The position numbers were made by a program, and so were the translations under genes. DNA of 34,996 nt from assembly GCF_014648555.1 (NCBI RefSeq), contig NZ_BMRI01000019.1, forward strand, positions 103,622 through 138,617. The letters run 5' to 3'. The DNA comes from Kitasatospora griseola. GTDB lineage: Bacteria; Actinomycetota; Actinomycetes; Streptomycetales; Streptomycetaceae. The notes beneath the pieces are model-generated. The model did not search any database and was not told where the DNA came from. It saw only the letters and a program-made list of their open reading frames with translations. Shown in pieces: positions 31,342 to 34,996 of the stretch (the first letter of the stretch is position 1; each line of letters starts with the position of its first letter).

Positions 31342-31462
31342 CGCTGCGAAGGGGAGTAGCCCCGCAAACCGGTCGTCGACATGCTGGAGCCCGTTGCCGG
31401 GTTCCCGGTGGCCGGGCCCGCCGTCGGCGACGGTGGCGGGTGGGCGAGACCTTCGGCCCATG
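31342..31462 (+). promoter_or_regulatory. yybP-ykoY (Mn2+) riboswitch aptamer
   Basis: P1 forms from CGAAGG (31347-31352) and CCTTCG (31450-31455). The conserved strand GGGGAGTAGC (31351-31360) follows the 5' arm and GCGAGACC (31444-31451) precedes the 3' arm, the two signatures of this class; GTCGTCGACAT (31372-31382) matches the third conserved piece. The GC-rich segment between forms the variable stems. The class binds Mn2+ and activates exporter genes. GTCGACGAC at 31464-31472 is exactly complementary to GTCGTCGAC in the aptamer and may be the switching arm. The remaining ~90 bases reach the GTG of the exchanger. Confidence 0.87.
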
Positions 31463-31560
31463 TGTCGACGACTGTGCGCGTCGGCGGGGCCGAGGTCGTG
31501 CTGCCCCCGTGTCGCTCGCCTTTCGGACGCCCGTCGGCGCAGGAAGGCCTGACGAGTTCC

Positions 31561-32616
31561 GTGATCCATTTCGTTCTGCTCATCGTGTGCGCGGTGGCGA
31601 TCTACCTCTCCTGCGAGTGGTTCGTCAACGCGGTGGAGTGGTTGGGCGAGCGCCTCAACGTCGGAAAGATGGCGGTCGGCACGATCCTGGCCGCGTTCGG
31701 CACCGCGCTGCCCGAATCGGTGGTCACCCTGGTCGCCGTGACCACCGGCGGCACCGAAGAGGCGAAGAACATCGGCGTCGGCGCCGCCATGGGCGGCCCC
31801 CTCGCGCTGGCCACCGTCGCCTACGGCATCACCGGCGTGGCGCTGCTCGTCAAGCGCCGTCGCGACCGCGCCGCCGCCCTGGCCACCGGCGCCGCGCTCG
31901 TGCCGGCCTCGGTGGCGCTCGGCACCGAGAAGGACATGCGGCGCCTGGCCAAGGACCAGAAGTGGTTCCTGCCGATCTTCTTCGTGAAGGTCTCGCTCGG
32001 CCTGGTCGCCTTCGCCTTCAAGCCGACCCTCGGCGTCCTGTTCTTCGCCGCGTACGCCGCCTACTTCTGGCGCGAGATCCGGGCGAGCCGCGCCGACGAG
32101 GCGGCCGGTGACGAGGAGGAGGAGGAGGAGCTGGAGGCGCTGAAGATCCAGCCGAAAAAGGCCTCGCCCGACACCTGGGCGGTCGTCGCCCAGACCCTGG
32201 CCACCCTCGTGGTGATCTTCTTCGCCGCACATTACTTCGTCGCCCAGCTCGACGTCATCGGCCCGATGCTCGGCCTGTCCGCGACCGTGACCGCGCTGCT
32301 GCTGTCCCCGATAGCGACCGAGCTGCCCGAGATCATGAACGCGATCATCTGGGTCCGCCAGGGCAAGGTGAAGCTGGCGCTCGCCAACGTCTCCGGCTCG
32401 ATGATGATCCAGGCCACCGTCCCCAGCGGCATCGGCCTGCTGTTCACCAAGTGGCACTTCGACGGCCCCCTGCTGTGGTCCGGCCTCGTGACCATGGCCG
32501 CGATCGTCTACCTGCTGCTCACCATGCGCGCCCACCGCCTCACCCCCGCCCGACTCGCCGTCGCCGCCGGCTTCTACGCGGTCTTCGCCGTCGGCCTGGT
32601 CCCCCTGCTCGCCTGA
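31561..32616 (+). CDS. CaCA-family cation exchanger under Mn2+ riboswitch
   Basis: The protein has 351 residues from GTG 31561, with AGGAAGG upstream. About ten membrane helices lie in two halves joined by an acidic loop, DEEEEEELEALK, near residue 185. Each half carries an alpha-repeat: GTILAAFGTALPESVVTL (residues 40-57) and LSPIATELPEIMNAI (249-262), whose Glu residues bind the ion in Ca2+/cation antiporters. Family members exchange Ca2+, K+ or other cations for Na+ or H+. The upstream yybP-ykoY element implies induction by Mn2+, so Mn2+ efflux (or Ca2+/Mn2+ efflux) is likely. A strong hairpin follows. An in-frame start further upstream would run through the riboswitch and is rejected. Confidence 0.9.
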   Translation: MIHFVLLIVCAVAIYLSCEWFVNAVEWLGERLNVGKMAVGTILAAFGTALPESVVTLVAVTTGGTEEAKNIGVGAAMGGPLALATVAYGITGVALLVKRRRDRAAALATGAALVPASVALGTEKDMRRLAKDQKWFLPIFFVKVSLGLVAFAFKPTLGVLFFAAYAAYFWREIRASRADEAAGDEEEEEELEALKIQPKKASPDTWAVVAQTLATLVVIFFAAHYFVAQLDVIGPMLGLSATVTALLLSPIATELPEIMNAIIWVRQGKVKLALANVSGSMMIQATVPSGIGLLFTKWHFDGPLLWSGLVTMAAIVYLLLTMRAHRLTPARLAVAAGFYAVFAVGLVPLLA

Positions 32617-32623
32617 CCCGCCC

Positions 32624-32656
32624 GGCCGGTCCGCCCCGATCCACGGCGGACCGGCC
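32624..32656. terminator. Hairpin behind the exchanger gene (copy 1 of a repeated hairpin)
   Basis: GGCCGGTCCGCC (32624-32635) pairs perfectly with GGCGGACCGGCC (32645-32656) around a 9-nt loop, 7 bases after the stop. Its core is nearly identical to the hairpin at 33229. Confidence 0.75.
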
Positions 32657-32698
32657 CGGGCTTCTCCTGACCGGGCGCGCTGTGTCAGCGTGTGCGGC

Positions 32699-33214
32699 AT
32701 GAACAGTGATCACCCACGCGACGCGGCGCTGGCGCAGGCGGTGCAACTGCGCGAGCAGGGTCGTGCCGAGCAGGCCCGGACACAGTTGCTGCTCCTGACC
32801 GAGCGCTACCCGGACGATGCCGAGATCGCCTACCAGACCGCCTGGGCGCACGACGTGCTCGAACTGGAGGCCGAGGCCGTCCCCTTCTACGAACGCGCCC
32901 TGAGCACGGCGGGCCTGACCGACGAGGACCGCCACGGCGCGTTCCTCGGCCTGGGAAGCACCTACCGGGTACTGGGCCGGTACGAGCAGGCCGTGCGGAC
33001 CCTGGGCTGCGCACTGGAGGAGTTCCCGGACGATCCCGCCCTCCAGGCCTTCCTGGCCATGGCGCTGTACAACCGCGGCGAGAGCCGCCAGGCCGTTCGC
33101 CTGCTGCTGAAGACACTCGCCGCCACCAGCGGCGACCGGCGCGTGCAGGACTACCGGCGGGCGATCGAGCACTACGCCGACGACCTGGACGGTGTTCAGC
33201 AGCAAGGGGAGTAG
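32699..33214 (+). CDS. Tetratricopeptide-repeat protein
   Basis: The protein has 171 residues from ATG 32699; GTG 32690 in frame is possible. About four TPR-like helix pairs are seen: AALAQAVQLREQGRAEQART, AEIAYQTAWAHDVLELEAEA with VPFYERAL, GAFLGLGSTYRVLGRYEQAV with RTLGCALEEFPDDP, and LQAFLAMALYNRGESRQAVR with LLLKTLA. It is a cytosolic scaffold-type protein of unknown partner; similar single-gene TPR proteins are common in streptomycetes. No Shine-Dalgarno sequence is present; the leader GCGTGTGCGGC-ATG resembles that of the next gene. It lies between two near-identical hairpins. Confidence 0.88.
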   Translation: MNSDHPRDAALAQAVQLREQGRAEQARTQLLLLTERYPDDAEIAYQTAWAHDVLELEAEAVPFYERALSTAGLTDEDRHGAFLGLGSTYRVLGRYEQAVRTLGCALEEFPDDPALQAFLAMALYNRGESRQAVRLLLKTLAATSGDRRVQDYRRAIEHYADDLDGVQQQGE

Positions 33215-33228
33215 AGCTGCCCGCCCGA

Positions 33229-33259
33229 GCCGGTCCGCCCGGATCCGCGACGGACCGGC
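33229..33259. terminator. Hairpin behind the TPR gene (copy 2)
   Basis: GCCGGTCCG (33229-33237) pairs with CGGACCGGC (33251-33259) around a 13-nt loop, 14 bases after the TPR stop. The 31-base core differs from the copy at 32627 at only three positions. Confidence 0.65.
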
Positions 33260-33290
33260 CCTGTCGGCGGAGCCCGCCGGCGTGCGCGGC

Positions 33291-33854
33291 ATGGGGATCC
33301 ACCTGGTGAGCGCGGACGTCGAGGAGTGGTTCGGCGGGGCGGTCGCAGCCGCCCTCGACGAGGAGTTGGCGCGGCGGGGCCTGCCGCCGCAGCTGCCGCC
33401 GGCTGCTTCGGTCGCGTCGTTCGCGCCGTTCGAGGAGAAGGTGATGCCGCCGATGGGCACCTTCGGCGCACTGTGCCGCGAGGTGCTCGCGCCCGAGGAG
33501 GCAGCGGGGCTGCTCGACTGGACCGAGCTGGTGCCGGTGCCGTTCGACGGCGTCATCGAGCTTCCGGTCCCGTCGACGTACGGCGACCGGGCGGTGGTCT
33601 TCTCGGCCCACCGGCTGCTGCCGCTCGCGGAGCGGCTGGCAGCGGTCCTGGAACTGCCCGAGGACCTTCGCCGCAGCGGCTTCCGGACCATGGGGGTGTC
33701 CAGCTAGTTCCTGGACGTCGCGGGGAAACCGGACGCGCTCGCCGGTCGGACGGGGCGCTGGACGCGGGATCTGCCCGCCGCCTTCTACGCCGCGACGTAC
33801 CTGCGGGCGGCCCAGTACTGCCTGCGACAGGGCCGCCCGCTGACCTACTGCTGA
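33291..33854 (+). pseudogene. Unrecognised gene interrupted by in-frame TAG
   Basis: ATG 33291 opens a frame of 138 codons (GIHLVSADVEEWFGGAVAAA, MPPMGTFGALCREVLAPEEA, VPVPFDGVIELPVPSTYGDR, FSAHRLLPLAERLAAVLELP) ending at TAG 33705-33707 after MGVSS. The same frame then continues for 48 codons with equally normal composition, FLDVAGKPDALAGRTGRWTR, DLPAAFYAATYLRAAQYCLR, to TGA 33852-33854. A single change from TGG or CAG to TAG is the likely cause; amber read-through is less likely. The restored protein would be 187 residues, soluble, of unknown family. No ribosome site is seen. The 3' end overlaps the convergent monooxygenase-like gene by 10 bases. Confidence 0.65.
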
Positions 33855-34138
33855 CGCGACAGCAGGGTGTGGACCTGGCGGGGCTTGACCTCGCGCTCAT
33901 CGAACACGACCGCCTCGGCGCACTCGTGGGCCACGGCGGCGAACGCGCCCTGGAACGCCTGCGGGGACTCGAACTCGCCGGTGGTGACGACGGCGTCGCC
34001 CTCGGGGGTGACCCAGACCTCGACCCGCAGGAATCCCGGCTGCCGGGTCAGCACCTCGCGGACCCGGTGGCAGCGGCCGACGAACTCCTCGACGTACTCG
34101 GCCTTCGGGTAGTGGTAGGCGACGAAACCGAACGACAT
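33845..34138 (-). CDS. Small antibiotic-biosynthesis-monooxygenase-like (ABM/Dabb fold) protein
   Basis: The protein has 97 residues from ATG 34138 behind GGGAGG. It reads as a ferredoxin-like alpha/beta barrel unit: SFGFVAYHYPKAEYVEEFVG, RCHRVREVLTRQPGFLRVEV, WVTPEGDAVVTTGEFESPQA, FQGAFAAVAHECAEAVVFDE. The spacing of the paired strands and the central PGFLRVEVW fit ABM-type quinol monooxygenases and stress-responsive dimers, but catalytic residues are not diagnostic. It is divergent, with an 84-96-bp gap, from a TetR regulator whose probable operators cover its promoter (-10-like TACAAT on the minus strand at 34161-34156), so it is very likely the regulator's target. Confidence 0.75.
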   Translation of the reverse strand: MSFGFVAYHYPKAEYVEEFVGRCHRVREVLTRQPGFLRVEVWVTPEGDAVVTTGEFESPQAFQGAFAAVAHECAEAVVFDEREVKPRQVHTLLSRQQ

Positions 34139-34156
34139 GGTGATGCCCTCCCCGGA

Positions 34157-34207
34157 TTGTACGATGGCGTACAACGAAACTAGACCCGTTGTACGCCCCC
34201 GCACAAC
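34157..34207. promoter_or_regulatory. Two palindromic TetR-type operator candidates
   Basis: Site 1 is TTGTACG-N4-CGTACAA (34157-34174), a perfect 7-bp repeat. Site 2, 34188-34207, is GTTGTACG...CGCACAAC with one mismatch. Both share the GTTGTACG half. Site 1 covers the -10 of the minus-strand gene and a -35-like TTGTAC of the regulator, whose -10 may be TAGACC (34181-34186). This fits self-repression plus repression of the neighbour. Confidence 0.65.
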
Positions 34208-34234
34208 GGCGGAGATCATGAGGTGGATCACACC

Positions 34235-34804
34235 ATGGGCGCACTGCGCACACCGCGCGAGAAGTGGGTCGGGGCCGGCCTGCAGACCCTGGCGTCGGGC
34301 GGCGTGGACGCCGTACGCGTCGAGGCGCTGGCCAAGTCCCTCGGCGTGACCAAGGGCGGGTTCTACGGCTACTTCGCCGACCGCGACGCCCTGCTGACCG
34401 AGATGCTCGACGCCTGGGAGCGCGAGGCCACCGACGACGTCCTGGAACGGATCGAGCACGAGGACGCGGACACCCGCGCCAGGGCCCGCCTCGCCGGGAA
34501 GCTCACCTTCTCCGACCGCCTGCGCCCCATCGACCTGGCCGTCCGTGACTGGGCCCGCCGCGATCCGGCCGTCGCCGAACGCCTGCGCCGCGTGGACAAC
34601 AAGCGCATGGACCTGCTGCGCGAGGCCATCGGCAGCTTCTGCGCCGACCCCGACGAGATCGAGGCCCGCAGCCTGCTCGCCTTCTGCCTCGCCATCGGCA
34701 ACCACTTCCTCGCCGCCGACCACCCCGGCCGCACCCGCGCCGAGGTCCTCGACCGGGCCGGTCGCCTGATCCTGGAGCGCCCGACCGACGACCCGGCCCG
34801 CTGA
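34235..34804 (+). CDS. TetR-family transcriptional regulator
   Basis: The protein has 189 residues from ATG 34235 behind AGGTGG; GTG 34223 (four residues longer, behind GGAG) is almost as likely. The N-terminal helix-turn-helix is clear: REKWVGAGLQTLASGGVDAV, RVEALAKSLGVTKGGFYGYF and ADRDALLTEMLDAWE. The C-terminal ligand domain (FSDRLRPIDLAVRDWARRDP, ERLRRVDNKRMDLLREAIGS, LLAFCLAIGNHFLAADHPG) is helical and matches the type found in many streptomycete TetR proteins of unknown ligand. It should bind the palindromes at 34157-34207 and control itself and the divergent small gene. Confidence 0.92.
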   Translation: MGALRTPREKWVGAGLQTLASGGVDAVRVEALAKSLGVTKGGFYGYFADRDALLTEMLDAWEREATDDVLERIEHEDADTRARARLAGKLTFSDRLRPIDLAVRDWARRDPAVAERLRRVDNKRMDLLREAIGSFCADPDEIEARSLLAFCLAIGNHFLAADHPGRTRAEVLDRAGRLILERPTDDPAR

Positions 34805-34865
34805 CCGCCGCTGCGCGCCGGACCACCGACCCTGCGCGCCTAGCCACCCGCCCCGGAAACGCCCG

Positions 34866-34897
34866 GTGGGCCGGAACGCGGTCGCGTCCCGGCCCAC
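34866..34897. terminator. Hairpin behind the TetR gene
   Basis: GTGGGCCGG (34866-34874) pairs with CCGGCCCAC (34889-34897), then, after one A/C mismatch, ACGC with GCGT, closing on a GGTC loop. It begins about 60 bases after the stop codon. Confidence 0.7.
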
Positions 34898-34920
34898 TCG
34901 TCTCCCTACTGCCGACGTCT

Positions 34921-34996
34921 GCTCAGAGGGTGTTCGATAGGGGAATCCCCCTAACCGTCCGGTTTTGATTGGCACGGCACGGACTCGGTTTCATGA
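34921..34996. other. Unassigned sequence at right edge
   Basis: This is less GC-rich, with TAGGGG-N4-CCCCTA at about 34938-34953 and a T-rich stretch GGTTTTGATTGG. It may be the promoter region of a gene starting beyond the window or the terminal repeat of a mobile element; nothing further can be supported. Confidence 0.25.

Overview
The window is high-GC actinomycete chromosome, most likely from a Streptomyces/Kitasatospora-type organism. The signs are strong third-position GC bias, many GTG starts, an ECF factor of the SigE family, a streptogrisin-like protease, LCP and teichoic-acid enzymes, and decayed actinomycete IS DNA. I see no rRNA, tRNA, CRISPR array, intact insertion sequence or classical antibiotic cluster. 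All function calls rest on reading motifs; no database search was run.

Layout. (1) 1-2650: the 3' end of a PfkB sugar kinase, a TSUP-type permease and an unrecognised beta-rich protein. (2) 2937-9247: a compact cell-wall glycopolymer block: LCP ligase, a 1267-residue GT2 plus CDP-glycerol glycerophosphotransferase fusion, and an Asp2/XcbB-like alpha/beta hydrolase with two Ig-like repeats, the last two overlapping by 8 bp. (3) 9255-13462, minus strand: a secreted endonuclease/exonuclease/phosphatase-type enzyme, a YdcF/DUF218 membrane protein and a DHA2 drug exporter with a MarR-like winged-helix tail. (4) 13583-15817: a SigE-family ECF factor, its probable membrane partner and a HIT hydrolase. 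(5) 15.85-18.33 kb: a degraded island of lower GC with a frameshifted gene, a RidA gene whose 5' end looks deleted, a transposase remnant, an integrase-like tail and a minisatellite with units of about 106 bp.

(6) 18319-21559: divergent AraC and LacI regulators, then a lactate 2-monooxygenase-like flavoenzyme. A Nur-like palindrome lies behind it between convergent genes. (7) 21728-24140: an RsbW-like ATPase, then an Lrp regulator divergent from a Cys/Met-type PLP enzyme. (8) 24282-28645: a Tat-exported erythromycin-esterase-like protein, a DUF1028 protein, a small GNAT protein, and a luciferase-like monooxygenase coupled to its FMN reductase by a 4-bp overlap. (9) 28891-31253: a secreted TNT-domain (NAD+ glycohydrolase-type) protein, a PadR regulator and a streptogrisin-like protease. 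(10) 31342-32616: a yybP-ykoY (Mn2+) riboswitch in front of a CaCA-family cation exchanger. (11) 32699-34804: a TPR protein and a gene broken by an in-frame amber codon, both preceded by near-identical hairpins, then a monooxygenase-like small protein divergent from a TetR regulator with palindromic sites between them.

Most genes are single transcription units or pairs. The strongest functional units are the glycopolymer block, the ECF pair, the monooxygenase/reductase pair and the riboswitch-exchanger unit. The least expected features are the TNT protein, the Asp2-like hydrolase with Ig repeats, the exporter with a regulator-like tail, the orphan Nur-like box and the decayed island.
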